A stretch of DNA of 64,000 nt from Pseudorhodobacter aquimaris (GCF_001202025.1 NZ_LGHS01000029.1:53663-117662), one strand, 5' to 3'; positions 1-9,707 are shown, counted from the stretch's first letter. Program-made: numbers and translations. Notes: a model not told the origin generated them from the sequence alone.

Positions 1-1
1 C

Positions 2-223
2 ACCCCGCGCCTTGTCGGCAATTCGGTGGGGCTGCACCCCGTCTGGTTGCTCTTTGCGCTTTCGGCTTTCGGCTCTGCCTTCGGGTTTGTCGGCATGCTG
101 GTTGCAGTTCCGGTAACGGCGGCAATCGGGGTTTTGATGCGTTGGGCGACCGAGAAATACAAGGAGAGCCTGCTTTACCGCGGGGTTGAACAAGCCACCG
201 TCTTTCCCAGAGATGAACTGTGA
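2..223 (+). CDS. AI-2E family transporter, C-terminal part (5' end outside window)
   Basis: The frame is open from base 2, so only the last 73 residues or so are visible. They contain the phrase GNSVGLHPVWLLFALSAFG followed by a hydrophobic segment (GFVGMLVAVPVTAAIGVL) and a short charged tail. This is the usual C-terminal end of the AI-2E/PerM transporter family, multi-spanning inner-membrane proteins. The substrate cannot be told from the sequence. The stop codon overlaps the start of the next gene by four bases (GTGA), which suggests translational coupling. In Rhodobacterales this transporter is commonly found just before hdaA, as here. Confidence 0.85.
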   Translation, partial: TPRLVGNSVGLHPVWLLFALSAFGSAFGFVGMLVAVPVTAAIGVLMRWATEKYKESLLYRGVEQATVFPRDEL

Positions 224-891
224 CCGATCAACTGGCCTTCGATCTGCCCTTTCGCACAGGACTGGAGCGCGGGGATTTCTTTGTCTCGGCAACCAATGCG
301 CAGGCCTTGGCGGCGCTGGATGCGTGGCGTGACTGGCCCAGCGGGAAAATGGTGCTGACCGGGCCGCCCGCTTCGGGCAAGACCCATCTGGCCCATGTCT
401 GGTCCGATATGTCGGGCGCGGTACTGGTCGCTGCGGCAGGTCTTGCGCAGGCCGACCTGCCGGCCATCGCCAAAGCCCCCGCCGTGGTGGTCGAGGATTG
501 CGAATCCCTGCCCCGCCATTCCGGCGCACAAGAGGCGATGTTCCATCTGCACAATATGCTGGCGGCAAAACCGGCCCCGCTGCTTATGACCGCCGCCAGC
601 GCCCCGCGCGATTGGGGTCTGACGCTGGCCGATCTGGCAAGCCGGGTGCAGGCGGCCCCGCTGACACGGCTGGAGGCACCCGATGACGCGCTTTTGGCCG
701 CTGTTCTGGTCAAGCTGTTTTCGGACCGGCAGATCAGCGTGAACCCCGCCCTTGTCTCCTATCTTCTGCCACGGATGGAACGCAGCTTTGACGCCGCCCG
801 CGCGCTGGTCGCCCGGCTTGACGCCGCAGCCCTTGCCCGCCGCAGTCCGGTTTCGCGGGCTTTGGCGGCAACTGTGCTGGACAATCCCTGA
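220..891 (+). CDS. hdaA: HdaA-like DnaA-related ATPase (regulatory inactivation of DnaA)
   Basis: A 223-residue protein of the DnaA ATPase-domain family without a DNA-binding domain. A Walker A motif GPPASGKT is at residues 48-55 and a Walker B-like VVVEDCE follows near residue 90. Proteins of this size and layout in alphaproteobacteria are HdaA, which works with the sliding clamp to stimulate ATP hydrolysis by DnaA and limit re-initiation of replication. An N-terminal QLAFDLPF segment resembles the clamp-binding peptide of Hda proteins. The start is GTG at 220, overlapping the previous stop. Position just before ppk is typical of Rhodobacterales and supports the call. Confidence 0.88.
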   Translation: MTDQLAFDLPFRTGLERGDFFVSATNAQALAALDAWRDWPSGKMVLTGPPASGKTHLAHVWSDMSGAVLVAAAGLAQADLPAIAKAPAVVVEDCESLPRHSGAQEAMFHLHNMLAAKPAPLLMTAASAPRDWGLTLADLASRVQAAPLTRLEAPDDALLAAVLVKLFSDRQISVNPALVSYLLPRMERSFDAARALVARLDAAALARRSPVSRALAATVLDNP

Positions 892-943
892 TCCCCCCGC
901 CAAACTTGCGCCGGAATCATTCGCCAAAAGAGAACCCGCTCCA

Positions 944-3130
944 ATGACACAAGCAGATTTTCTCGTAGCGCCGTTTCCCGATGCCATCGACCTGCCTGAC
1001 GACGAACGCCTTGGTCCGCACCGTTTCTTTAACCGCGAGCTCAGCTGGCTTGCATTCAACTGGCGCGTGCTTGATGAAGCATCAAACCCCGGTGTGCCCC
1101 TGCTGGAACGTTTGCGGTTCTTGTCGATCTCGGCCACCAATCTGGATGAGTTTTATACCGTGCGCGTCGCAGGCTACCGCGCCCTGATGCGCAGCGGCAA
1201 ACCTGCCCTTTCCGATGATGGTCGCACACCTACCGAACAATTGGTCCTTATCAACGAAAATGCCCGTCGGCTGTTGCAAACACAACAAAGTGTCTTTGAC
1301 GCCCTGACCACCGAAATGGATACGCAGGGCATCGCGATTGAGACCCGCGCCGATTTGTCAGAAGATGATCTGAAACATCTTGAGGAGCATTTCCTCAACA
1401 AGGTGTTTCCGGTGCTGTCCCCGCTTGCGATTGATCCAGCGCATCCCTTTCCCTTCATCCCCAACGCCGGTTTCTGCCTCGCGCTGGAGTTGGAGCGCGC
1501 AAAGGACAAACGCGCCTTGCAGGCCCTGCTGCCCATCCCGCAGCAAATTGACCGCTTTGTGCCGCTGCCTGCCCAAAGCGGCGAGGCCCGGTTTTTACCC
1601 TTGGAAGAATTGCTTTTGCTGCATCTGGGTATGCTCTTTCCCGGCTATACCGACCGGGGTCACTGCACATTCCGCGTGCTGCGCGACAGTGATCTGGAGG
1701 TAGAGGACGAGGCCGAAGACCTTGTACGCGAATTTGAGACCGCCCTCAAACGCCGCCGCCGCGGCGAGGTGATCCGCCTGAAGATCAGTGCCGGCGCGCC
1801 CAAGGATCTGCGCGCCATCATCATGCAAGAGCTACAGGTCACCAATGATGACGTGGTGGAACTGCACGGGCTTTTGGGGGTTGCCGACCTCAAGGAACTG
1901 GTTCTCGACAGCCGCAAAGACCTGCAATGGCCCAAATTCAACCCACGCATCCCCGAGCGCGTGCAGGATCATGAGGGCGATATGTTCGCAGCCATCCGCA
2001 AAAAGGATATGCTGCTGCATCACCCCTATGAGACCTTTGACATGGTCATACGTTTTCTGGAACAGGCGGCGCGCGACCCGGATGTTCTGGCGATCAAGCA
2101 AACGCTTTACCGCACCAGTCAGGACAGCCCCATCGTCAGCGCGCTTTGTGAAGCGGCCGAAGCCGGCAAATCCGTAACCGCGCTGGTCGAACTCAAGGCC
2201 CGCTTTGACGAGGCCGCCAATATCCGCCAGTCGCGCCGTTTGGAGCGTGCGGGCGCCCATGTGGTTTACGGCTTTATGACCCTGAAAACCCATGCGAAAA
2301 TCAGTACCGTCGTGCGGCGTGAAGGTGAAAACCTTGTCACCTATACCCATTACGGCACCGGCAATTACCACCCGATCACGGCGCGCATCTATACCGATCT
2401 GTCGTTTTTCACCTGTGATGGCCCGCTGGGCCGTGATGCGACCAAAGTGTTCAACTATCTTTCGGGCTATGTTCAGCCCGAGGGTCTGGAAAACCTTGCT
2501 ATCGCGCCCAGCACCCTCAAGCCCCGCTTGCAGGAACTGATCGCCGCCGAGGCCGAACATGCCGCCGCAGGCCGCCCCGCCGAGATCTGGGTCAAGCTGA
2601 ATGCGCTGGTTGAACCCGACATCATCGATGCGCTTTATGCGGCCTCAAATGCAGGTGTCAGGATCAGTCTTGTGGTGCGCGGGATCTGCGCGCTGCGTCC
2701 GGGCATCAAGGGGCTATCGGAAAACATCCGCGTAAAATCCATCGTGGGCCGGTTTTTGGAACATTCCCGCATTGTGTGCTTTGGCAACGGGCACGGCCTG
2801 CCCTCCAAGAAGGCGCGGGTGTTCATGTCCTCGGCCGACTGGATGGAACGCAACCTGTCGCGCCGGGTGGAAACCCTGTTCGAGGCCAAGAACCCGACCG
2901 TCAAGGCGCAAATTGTCAGTCAGATAATGGCCGCCAATATGGCCGATGAGGCGCAAAGCTGGGTGCTTGATGCCCATGGGAAATATACCCGCACACTGGA
3001 CGCCACGGACGGGCAGCTTTTCAACTGTCACCGCTTCTTTATGGAAAACCCCTCGCTTTCAGGCCGGGGAAGTGCCGGCGCAAAGGATGTCCCCAAGCTT
3101 ACCCACAGTCGCGATGAGCCCGCGAGCTAA
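944..3130 (+). CDS. ppk1: Polyphosphate kinase 1
   Basis: A 728-residue protein that makes polyphosphate from ATP. The sequence has the N-terminal PPK helical domain (FFNRELSWLAFNWRVLDEA, LDEFYTVRVAG) and the two PLD-like C-terminal domains. The residues matching the two catalytic histidines of the family are His450 in the KTHAK motif (autophosphorylated in PPK1) and His607 in FLEHSRI. MSSADWMERNLSRRVE near the end is also diagnostic. The frame is open further upstream, but the ATG at 944 is preceded by an AAAGAGA-like ribosome site and gives the family length, so I use it. The exopolyphosphatase gene follows, so synthesis and breakdown of polyphosphate are encoded together. Confidence 0.96.
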   Translation: MTQADFLVAPFPDAIDLPDDERLGPHRFFNRELSWLAFNWRVLDEASNPGVPLLERLRFLSISATNLDEFYTVRVAGYRALMRSGKPALSDDGRTPTEQLVLINENARRLLQTQQSVFDALTTEMDTQGIAIETRADLSEDDLKHLEEHFLNKVFPVLSPLAIDPAHPFPFIPNAGFCLALELERAKDKRALQALLPIPQQIDRFVPLPAQSGEARFLPLEELLLLHLGMLFPGYTDRGHCTFRVLRDSDLEVEDEAEDLVREFETALKRRRRGEVIRLKISAGAPKDLRAIIMQELQVTNDDVVELHGLLGVADLKELVLDSRKDLQWPKFNPRIPERVQDHEGDMFAAIRKKDMLLHHPYETFDMVIRFLEQAARDPDVLAIKQTLYRTSQDSPIVSALCEAAEAGKSVTALVELKARFDEAANIRQSRRLERAGAHVVYGFMTLKTHAKISTVVRREGENLVTYTHYGTGNYHPITARIYTDLSFFTCDGPLGRDATKVFNYLSGYVQPEGLENLAIAPSTLKPRLQELIAAEAEHAAAGRPAEIWVKLNALVEPDIIDALYAASNAGVRISLVVRGICALRPGIKGLSENIRVKSIVGRFLEHSRIVCFGNGHGLPSKKARVFMSSADWMERNLSRRVETLFEAKNPTVKAQIVSQIMAANMADEAQSWVLDAHGKYTRTLDATDGQLFNCHRFFMENPSLSGRGSAGAKDVPKLTHSRDEPAS

Positions 3131-3196
3131 TCAATCACGTTGACCTTTTTGCTGCAACGCGGCATCAAGCACATGCAGCACCGCAGAGAGACGCCA

Positions 3197-4777
3197 ATGG
3201 CCAAATCCAAACTCGTCGCCGCCACGCCGCCGCCTGAACCGCCTCAGGATGGCAATCCGTTTGGCCGGTCGCTTTTTGATGATCCTTCGGCCCGCGCCCT
3301 AAGCCGGTTCGGCGTGGTGGATGTTGGCTCCAACTCCATCCGTATGGTTGTTTTTGACGGGGCGGCACGATCGCCAGCATATTTTTACAACGAAAAGCTG
3401 ATGGCGGGGCTGGGCAAGGGCTTGGCCGAAACCGGCATGCTGAACCCCAAGGGCAAGGAACGCGCGCTGGTGGCGCTTAAACGCTTTGCCATTCTGGCGC
3501 GGGGGATGGGGATTTCGCCACTGACCTGCGTGGCCACAGCAGCCGTGCGCGATGCCAGCGACGGCCCCGCCTTTGCTGACCGGGTCGAGGCGGAAACCGG
3601 CCTGAAACTATGGGTGGTAGATGGCGATGAAGAGGCCCGTCTGTCGGCCCAAGGGGTTTTGCTGGGCTGGCCGGGTGCCAGGGGCATCATGTGCGATATC
3701 GGCGGCAACTCGATGGAGCTGGCGCGTATCGCGGGCGGCAAAGTGGGCAAGCGCGCATCGTCACAGCTCGGCCCCTTTCGGTTGCAACAGGTCGAAGGCG
3801 GTGTAAAACAACGTCGCGCGATCATTCAGCGCGTCCTTAAAAAATTGAAAACCAAGCTGGAGATCGAGAACGAGCGGATCTATCTGGTTGGTGGGTCGTG
3901 GCGCGTGATTGCAAGGCTGGATATGGAACGCCGGAATTATCCGCTGACCGTGCTGCATGAATACCGGATGACGCCGCAATCCGCGCTCGACACGCTTGAC
4001 TGGATTGCAACGAATGATCCGGCGGATTTGCGCGCCCGTACCGGCACCAGCGCGGAACGCATGGGTTTGGTGCCGTTGGCCTCTGAGGTGCTGCGCGAGA
4101 TTATCCGCATCTTTGAACCCAGCGAAATCGACGTATCCTCATATGGTATCCGCGAAGGTTTGCTCTATGAGCAGATGAACGAAAAGCTGCGCAGCCGCGA
4201 CCCGCTGATCGAGGCGGCGCGCGCAGCAGAGATCACCTCGGCCCGCCTGCCCGGTTTTGGCAAGAAGCTCTATAATTTCTTGTTGCCGATCTTCCAGGAT
4301 GTCACCGAGGATGAGACCCGGCTGATCAAGGCCGCCTGCCTGCTGCATGATACCACCTGGCGCGCCCATCCCGATTACCGCGCCGAGGTCTGTTTCGACA
4401 ATGCCACCCGCGCCAATCTTGGCGGGCTGGACCATCAGGGGCGGGTGTTCTTGGGGCTGGCGCTTTTGCATCGTTACAAGAACAGCCGAACCGGATCACG
4501 GCTCGAACCGCTTTTTGCCCTGCTAAGCCCGGAGCAGATCCAGCAGGCCGAGGTTTTGGGAAAGGCCATGCGCTTTGGCGCCATGCTCTCGGCCAGTGGC
4601 CCGGAAAGTGCGGGCAGCCTGAAGTGGGACCCCGCAACCCGGACGTTGGAGCTGACGCTGACCCCGATGGGCAAGGACCTGTTCGGAGAGGTGACACAGG
4701 CGCGGTTCAAATCACTTGCCTCTGCATTAAATGCCACCCCGAATGTGATCGAGGGCGAAGCCGATGCTGACCTTTGA
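3197..4777 (+). CDS. ppx: Ppx/GppA family exopolyphosphatase
   Basis: A 526-residue protein of the actin-like ASKHA phosphatase fold. The first phosphate-binding loop VDVGSNSIRMVVFDG and the second, CDIGGNSMELARI, are both present, and the C-terminal third has an HD-type segment (CLLHDTTW). Ppx removes terminal phosphate from polyphosphate, and some members hydrolyse pppGpp. The ATG at 3197 was chosen because it is preceded by GAGAG and starts a low-complexity lead (MAKSKLVAATPPP) common in this group; TTG at 3140 and ATG at 3173 are possible alternatives. The gene lies 66 bases behind ppk1 and overlaps the next gene by 14 bases, indicating one transcript. Confidence 0.94.
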   Translation: MAKSKLVAATPPPEPPQDGNPFGRSLFDDPSARALSRFGVVDVGSNSIRMVVFDGAARSPAYFYNEKLMAGLGKGLAETGMLNPKGKERALVALKRFAILARGMGISPLTCVATAAVRDASDGPAFADRVEAETGLKLWVVDGDEEARLSAQGVLLGWPGARGIMCDIGGNSMELARIAGGKVGKRASSQLGPFRLQQVEGGVKQRRAIIQRVLKKLKTKLEIENERIYLVGGSWRVIARLDMERRNYPLTVLHEYRMTPQSALDTLDWIATNDPADLRARTGTSAERMGLVPLASEVLREIIRIFEPSEIDVSSYGIREGLLYEQMNEKLRSRDPLIEAARAAEITSARLPGFGKKLYNFLLPIFQDVTEDETRLIKAACLLHDTTWRAHPDYRAEVCFDNATRANLGGLDHQGRVFLGLALLHRYKNSRTGSRLEPLFALLSPEQIQQAEVLGKAMRFGAMLSASGPESAGSLKWDPATRTLELTLTPMGKDLFGEVTQARFKSLASALNATPNVIEGEADADL

Positions 4778-5363
4778 TCATCTGGTTCTGTCGGCCAACA
4801 CCCTTGCCGAAGGGGTCGATGCCGTTGAAACCGCGCTGGGTGTGTCGCTGGCCGCAGGCGGAGAGCATGCGCTGATGGCCACCCATAACCGGCTGATGGG
4901 ATTGGGTGATATCTATCTTGAGGTGATTGCGGTCAACCCTGATGCGCCGCACCCGCCCCATCCGCGCTGGTTCGACCTTGACCACTTCTCGGGGCGGCCT
5001 CGCCTGACCAATTGGGTGCTGGCCTGCGATGATCTGGATAAGGCATTGGCAGGGCTGCCCCTAGGCGTTGGCGTGCCTACAGATCTTGCGCGCGGCGATT
5101 TGCGCTGGCTTATGGCAATCCCGCCGGATGGCCAATTACCATTTAAAGGCGCGCATCCGGCGGTGATCCAATGGCAAGGGGCGCACCCCGCACAACGCCT
5201 GCCCGACAGCGGTGTAAGGCTAACCCGACTTGAAGTAATCACCCCCGATGCCGCCGCCCTTGACGGGGTGCTGGATGATCCGCGTGTCGCCATCACCCAA
5301 GGACCATCTGTGGCCATGCAGGCCCTGTTTTCCACGCCACACGGGTTGCGCGTTCTGGAATGA
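4764..5363 (+). CDS. VOC family protein (glyoxalase-like domain)
   Basis: A 199-residue protein beginning LTFDHLVLSANTL, with GDIYLEVIAVNP about 50 residues on. This is the paired beta-alpha-beta layout of the vicinal oxygen chelate fold, glyoxalase-like subgroup, with His5 and the Glu of YLEV in the positions of metal ligands. The reaction is unknown. It overlaps ppx by 14 bases and is followed at once by the TerB-DnaJ gene, so it is probably in the same operon. Such small VOC genes next to ppx are frequent in Rhodobacterales, but I know of no defined role. Confidence 0.8.
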   Translation: MLTFDHLVLSANTLAEGVDAVETALGVSLAAGGEHALMATHNRLMGLGDIYLEVIAVNPDAPHPPHPRWFDLDHFSGRPRLTNWVLACDDLDKALAGLPLGVGVPTDLARGDLRWLMAIPPDGQLPFKGAHPAVIQWQGAHPAQRLPDSGVRLTRLEVITPDAAALDGVLDDPRVAITQGPSVAMQALFSTPHGLRVLE

Positions 5364-5395
5364 CAGCGCCCCCTGACCACGCTATCATAGGATCT

Positions 5396-6100
5396 ATGGA
5401 ACGCTCTATCTGGACCCGTATCAATGACGCGCTGGCCGCCCTCGCCGCGGGTGAGGGGCTTTCGGTCGTGCTTGACCGACTGCGCGGGGCGCGGGTGGCA
5501 ACGCCGGAACGGTCGGTCGGCTTTACCATAGCCGTGATCGCACTGGGGGCCAAATTAGCCAAGGCCGACGGGCAGGTCACCCGCAATGAGGTCGCCGCCT
5601 TTCGCAGCCTGTTCACCATCGCCCCCGAAGAAGAGGCCAATGCCGCGCGCGTCTTTAACCTTGCGCGTCAGGATGTTGCCGGGTTTGATGCCTACGCCCG
5701 CAAGATCGCCTCAATTTTTCCCGATGAGGGCAGCAAGACCCTGGTCGATCTGCTGGAGGGGTTGTTCACGATTGCCATAGCAGACGGCGATTACCACCCG
5801 AATGAAGATGCCTTTCTGGCAGAGGTGGCACGGATATTTGGCCTTGGCGACGCTTGTTTCCGCAGCCTGCGCGCCCGCTTTGTCGAGGGTGCCCCCCGAG
5901 ACCCTTATGACGTGCTGGGTATTTCCCAAGATGCCAGCATGTCCGAGGCGCGCGCTGCGTGGAAACAGGCCGTGCGTGACAGCCACCCAGATCGGCTGAT
6001 CGCACGCGGTGTCCCCCTCGAGGCGGTACAGCTTGCCAGTCGCCGGATGATCGACATCAACGCCGCATGGGAAGAAATCAATGGCCGACGCGCCGCCTAA
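5396..6100 (+). CDS. TerB-DnaJ protein (DjlA-like co-chaperone)
   Basis: About 234 residues. The middle part (roughly residues 40-150) is a TerB-type helical domain with two similar acidic segments (KLAKADGQVTRNE and TIAIADGDYHPNE). The C-terminal 60 residues are a J domain starting DPYDVLGISQDAS and carrying the HPD signature in DSHPDRL. J domains stimulate DnaK ATPase, and DjlA proteins combine TerB and J domains, although no membrane anchor is evident here. An in-frame ATG at 5360 overlaps the previous stop (ATGA) and would add 12 residues; I prefer 5396 because the family usually begins with the xSIWxRI motif. The gene overlaps the next by 20 bases. Confidence 0.85.
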   Translation: MERSIWTRINDALAALAAGEGLSVVLDRLRGARVATPERSVGFTIAVIALGAKLAKADGQVTRNEVAAFRSLFTIAPEEEANAARVFNLARQDVAGFDAYARKIASIFPDEGSKTLVDLLEGLFTIAIADGDYHPNEDAFLAEVARIFGLGDACFRSLRARFVEGAPRDPYDVLGISQDASMSEARAAWKQAVRDSHPDRLIARGVPLEAVQLASRRMIDINAAWEEINGRRAA

Positions 6101-7142
6101 ACCCCTTCGCCTTGCCACCTATAACGTGGAATGGTTCAACGGGCTGTTCGATGACGACGGCGGGCTTTTGGCCGATGATGAACGCTCTGCCCGCTATGGC
6201 ATCACGCGTGCCGAACAGCTGGCCGCCCTTGGCATTGTCTTTACCGCGATGGATGCCGATGGCGTCATGGTGATCGAGGCACCCGATACCGGATCGCGCC
6301 GCCTGACAACGCGGGCGCTTGAAAATTTTGCGCGGTTTTTCGGCCTGCGCACCACACGCGCGCTGCACGGGTTTACCAGCCCCACCGAACAAGAGATTGC
6401 CTTTCTCTATGATCCCGACCGGATCGAGGCCAGCCATAAACCAGTCGGCGCGCCCCCCGCCGAAGGTGATCCGGCAAAGGGGCCACGTTTTGACGGGGTA
6501 TTTTGGCATGATCTGAATGCCGACGCCCGTCCTGAACGTATCCGCTTTTCCAAACCACCGTTGGAGGTGGAGATGACCGATCTTGCCACAAATCAAACCC
6601 TGCGCCTAATCGGCGTTCACGCCAAATCCAAGGTCCCCCACAGCGCGCGCACAGCCGATGAGGTCACGCGCGTCGCGATCGAGAACCGACGCAAGCAGCT
6701 GGCGCAATGTCTGTGGCTGCGCAATCGGGTTGAAACCCATCTTGCGGCCGGTGATCCCTTGTTGGTGATGGGCGATTTCAACGACGGGCCGGGACTGGAT
6801 GAATATGAAAAGCTGTTTGGCAAATCGGGGATCGAGATCGTGATGGGTACCGATGCCCCGCCCGAAATGCGCATGCATGAACCCAATGCGCAGATGGTGC
6901 TGAACCGCAAGGTCGGGATCATGCCCACCTCGGCGCGGTTTTATGATCCGGTGCATAAACGTTACTTCGGGGCGCTTTTGGATTTCATTCTGGTGTCACC
7001 CGATCTGGCGGCGCGGGCACCACGCTGGCGCATCTGGCATCCGATGGATGATCCCCACTGCTGGCGCGCGCCTGAACTCTGCGAAGCCTTGCTTGCCGCC
7101 TCTGACCATTTCCCCGTGACACTTGATCTGCCAGCCGCCTGA
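6081..7142 (+). CDS. Endonuclease/exonuclease/phosphatase family protein
   Basis: A 353-residue protein of the EEP superfamily (DNase I, exonuclease III, inositol phosphatase fold). Motifs in order are LATYNVEWFNGLFD at the N-terminus, VMVIEAPD (usual Glu metal ligand), LIGVHAKSK in the middle, VMGDFNDGPG, and ASDHFPVTLD at the end, matching the N, E, D-x-N and D-H catalytic positions. The substrate may be nucleic acid or a phosphoester and cannot be decided. No signal peptide is visible. It overlaps the TerB-DnaJ gene by 20 bases, so it is likely co-translated. Confidence 0.85.
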   Translation: MADAPPKPLRLATYNVEWFNGLFDDDGGLLADDERSARYGITRAEQLAALGIVFTAMDADGVMVIEAPDTGSRRLTTRALENFARFFGLRTTRALHGFTSPTEQEIAFLYDPDRIEASHKPVGAPPAEGDPAKGPRFDGVFWHDLNADARPERIRFSKPPLEVEMTDLATNQTLRLIGVHAKSKVPHSARTADEVTRVAIENRRKQLAQCLWLRNRVETHLAAGDPLLVMGDFNDGPGLDEYEKLFGKSGIEIVMGTDAPPEMRMHEPNAQMVLNRKVGIMPTSARFYDPVHKRYFGALLDFILVSPDLAARAPRWRIWHPMDDPHCWRAPELCEALLAASDHFPVTLDLPAA

Positions 7143-7181
7143 ACACTAGACAGAACGCAAAATCATCCCCATATCTTGGGG

Positions 7182-7547
7182 ATGAAACATGCTTTTGCCC
7201 CCCTCGCCCTCTGTCTCGCCCTTGCAGCACCCGCACATGCCCAAGAGCCGGAAGAGGGGCTCGGCCTTGTGGAACGCGGTTTGCGACAGTTGTTTGAAGG
7301 GTTGATGCAGGATCTGGAACCCAGCCTTGAGGGTCTGACACAATCCCTGCGCGATCTGGAACCGATGGCGCGACAGCTTGCCGAACTGATCGGGGACGTG
7401 CGCCATTATGAGCCTCCAGAGCGTTTGGAAAACGGCGACATCATCATCCGGCGCAAGGCGGATGCCCCGCCGCCGCCGCCCCTGCCCGAACCGCCGCTGC
7501 CCGAACCGCAGGCGGACCCGCCCCCCCAAGGGCAGATCGACCTTTAG
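7182..7547 (+). CDS. Small secreted proline-tailed protein of unknown function
   Basis: A 121-residue protein. It starts with a clear signal peptide (MKHAFAPLALCLALAAPAHAQ), has an amphipathic central part rich in Leu, Glu and Gln (about residues 25-75, LRQLFEGLMQDLEPSLEGL), and ends in a Pro-rich tail. Homologues in Rhodobacterales are often labelled AAA+ family ATPase in databases, but no P-loop is present and that label cannot be right for this sequence. A periplasmic location is likely. ATG at 7182 is preferred over TTG at 7176 because it starts the signal peptide directly. Confidence 0.7.
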   Translation: MKHAFAPLALCLALAAPAHAQEPEEGLGLVERGLRQLFEGLMQDLEPSLEGLTQSLRDLEPMARQLAELIGDVRHYEPPERLENGDIIIRRKADAPPPPPLPEPPLPEPQADPPPQGQIDL

Positions 7548-7570
7548 GGGCAAGGAATTACCCTGCCCCT
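7546..7570. terminator. Hairpin between convergent genes
   Basis: AGGGGCA at 7546-7552 is complementary to TGCCCCT at 7564-7570, giving a 7-bp GC-rich stem over an 11-base loop. It sits between the stop codon at 7547 and the end of the convergent mutase gene at 7579, so it could end transcription from both sides. There is no long T-tract, so the call is tentative. Confidence 0.5.
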
Positions 7571-7578
7571 GATGGTGT

Positions 7579-9707
7579 TTATTTGCGGGCCTCACGGATC
7601 AGACGCAAGATATCCTTGGCCGCTTCGGGGATATTGGTGCCGGGACCAAAGATCGCCTTGACGCCTGCATCATAGAGGAACTTGTAATCCTGCTGCGGGA
7701 TAACACCGCCACAGATCACCAGAATGTCCCCTGCGCCCGCATCCCTCAGCGCCTGCACCAGCTTTGGGGCCAGCGTCTTGTGCCCTGCGGCCTGTGACGA
7801 AATCCCGATGATATGCACGTCGTTGTCCACCGCATCCTGCGCCGCTTCGGCCGGTGTCTGGAACAGGGGGCCAACATCCACGTCAAAGCCGATATCGGCA
7901 AAGGCAGTCGCGATCACCTTGGCGCCGCGGTCATGCCCGTCCTGACCCATCTTGACCACAAGCATACGCGGGCGGCGGCCCTCTTCCTCGGCAAAGGCGT
8001 CCACATCCTTCTGAATCGCGGCAAAGCCTTCGTCGCCCTCATAGGCAGCGCCGTAAACGCCAGCCAAGGTCTTTACTTCCGCACGGTGGCGGCCAAATGT
8101 CCCTTCCATAGCCAAGGAAATCTCCCCTACTGTGGCCCGGGCGCGGGCGCATTCCACCGCGGCCTCAAGCAAGTTTCCACCTTCAACGGTGCGGCGGCCC
8201 AGCTCCAGCAAGGCAGCATCACAAGCGGCTTGGTCGCGGGTCGCGCGGATTTTCTCAAGCCGCGCAATCTGGCTTTCGCGCACCGCAACATTGTCGATAT
8301 CAAGGATATCAATCGGATCCTCATTCGCCAGCCGGTATTTATTGACGCCGACGATCACCTCTTCGCCACGGTCGATCATGGCTTGGCGACGTGCCGCACT
8401 TTCCTCGATCCGCAGTTTGGGCATGCCGCTTGCGACCGCTTTGGTCATGCCCCCCATGGCCTCGACTTCCTCGATCAGCTTCCAGGCCTCTTCGGCCAGT
8501 TCCGCGGTCAGGCTTTCGACATAGTAGGAGCCCGCAAGCGGATCTACGACCTTGGTCACGCCGGTTTCCTCTTGCAAGATCAACTGGGTATTGCGGGCGA
8601 TCCGGGCGGAAAATTCTGTCGGCAGCGCAATCGCCTCGTCCAGCGCATTGGTGTGAAGGCTTTGCGTGCCGCCCAATGCCGCCGCCATCGCCTCATAGGC
8701 GGTGCGCACCACATTGTTATAGGGATCGGCCTCTTGCAAGCTTACGCCCGAAGTTTGGCAATGGGTCCGCAGCATCAAGGAACCGGGCTTTTTCGCGCCG
8801 AATTCAGTCATGATCCGGTGCCACAGCAGCCGCGCCGCGCGCAGCTTGGCGGTCTCCATGAAGAATTCATCCCGATGGCAAAGAAGAAGCTCAGCCGTCC
8901 GGCGAAAGCGTCCACATCCATGCCGCGCGCAATCGCGGTGCGCACATATTCGCGCCCGTCGGCCAATGTATAGGCCAGCTCTTGCACCAAATTGGCGCCC
9001 GCCTCTTGCATGTGATAACCGGAGATCGAGATGGAGTTGAATTTCGGCATCTCGGCGGCGGTATATTCGATGATATCCGCGATGATCCGCATCGAAGGTT
9101 CGGGCGGATAGACATAGGTGTTGCGGACCATGAACTCCTTCAGAATATCGTTCTGAATGGTGCCCGACAAAAGGCTGCGGTTCACGCCCTGTTCCTCACC
9201 CGTCACGATGAAATTGGCGAGGATCGGGATCACCGCGCCGTTCATCGTCATGGAAACACTGATCTTTTCCAAGGGGATGCCGTCAAAGAGGATTTTCATA
9301 TCCTCAACGCTGTCGATTGCCACACCGGCCTTACCGACATCGCCCTCAACGCGAGGGTGATCACTGTCATAGCCGCGGTGGGTGGCAAGGTCGAAGGCCA
9401 CCGAAACACCCTGCTGCCCCGCCGCAAGCGCCTTGCGGTAAAAGGCGTTGGATTCCTCGGCTGTGGAAAAGCCCGCATATTGGCGGATGGTCCAAGGGCG
9501 GCCAGCATACATCGTGGCCCGCACACCGCGCGTAAATGGGCCCACACCCGGCACGCCCCCCATATGCGGCAACCCTTCGACATCGGCGGCGGTGTACAAA
9601 GGTTTAACCTTGATCCCTTCCAGCGTATCCCATGTCAGGGTTGCCGGATCGCGGCCTTTGAGCTCTTTTTCCGCCACCGCAGCCCAGCTTTTAAGTGCAT
9701 CCGTCAT
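7579..9707 (-). pseudogene. scpA: Methylmalonyl-CoA mutase, broken by a one-base frameshift
   Basis: Two overlapping minus-strand frames together encode one complete methylmalonyl-CoA mutase. The first (9707 down to about 8866) holds the N-terminal substrate-binding barrel ([40 protein letters not shown]). The second (8860 down to 7579) holds the rest and the B12-binding domain with DGHDRG. The join should read [13 protein letters not shown], but the sequence reads ATG AAT TCT TCA TGG: one T is missing from an expected TTT run at about 8864-8867. Restoring it gives 2130 bases, 709 residues, the normal family length. The enzyme converts methylmalonyl-CoA to succinyl-CoA using adenosylcobalamin. 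As written the product would stop 18 codons after the shift. A sequencing error is the main alternative to a real null allele. Confidence 0.93.

Noticed and set aside
752..943. Upstream extension of ppk1
   Set aside because: The extra 64 residues overlap hdaA in another frame and do not match PPK1; ATG 944 gives the normal length.
7813..8973. 386-codon open frame on the plus strand
   Set aside because: It is antisense to the methylmalonyl-CoA mutase; the protein has no recognisable features and the minus strand has a perfect family match.
7579..9707. Programmed frameshifting as an explanation for the split mutase
   Set aside because: No slippery heptamer followed by a strong structure is apparent and the family is not known to use recoding; a one-base deletion restores the frame exactly.
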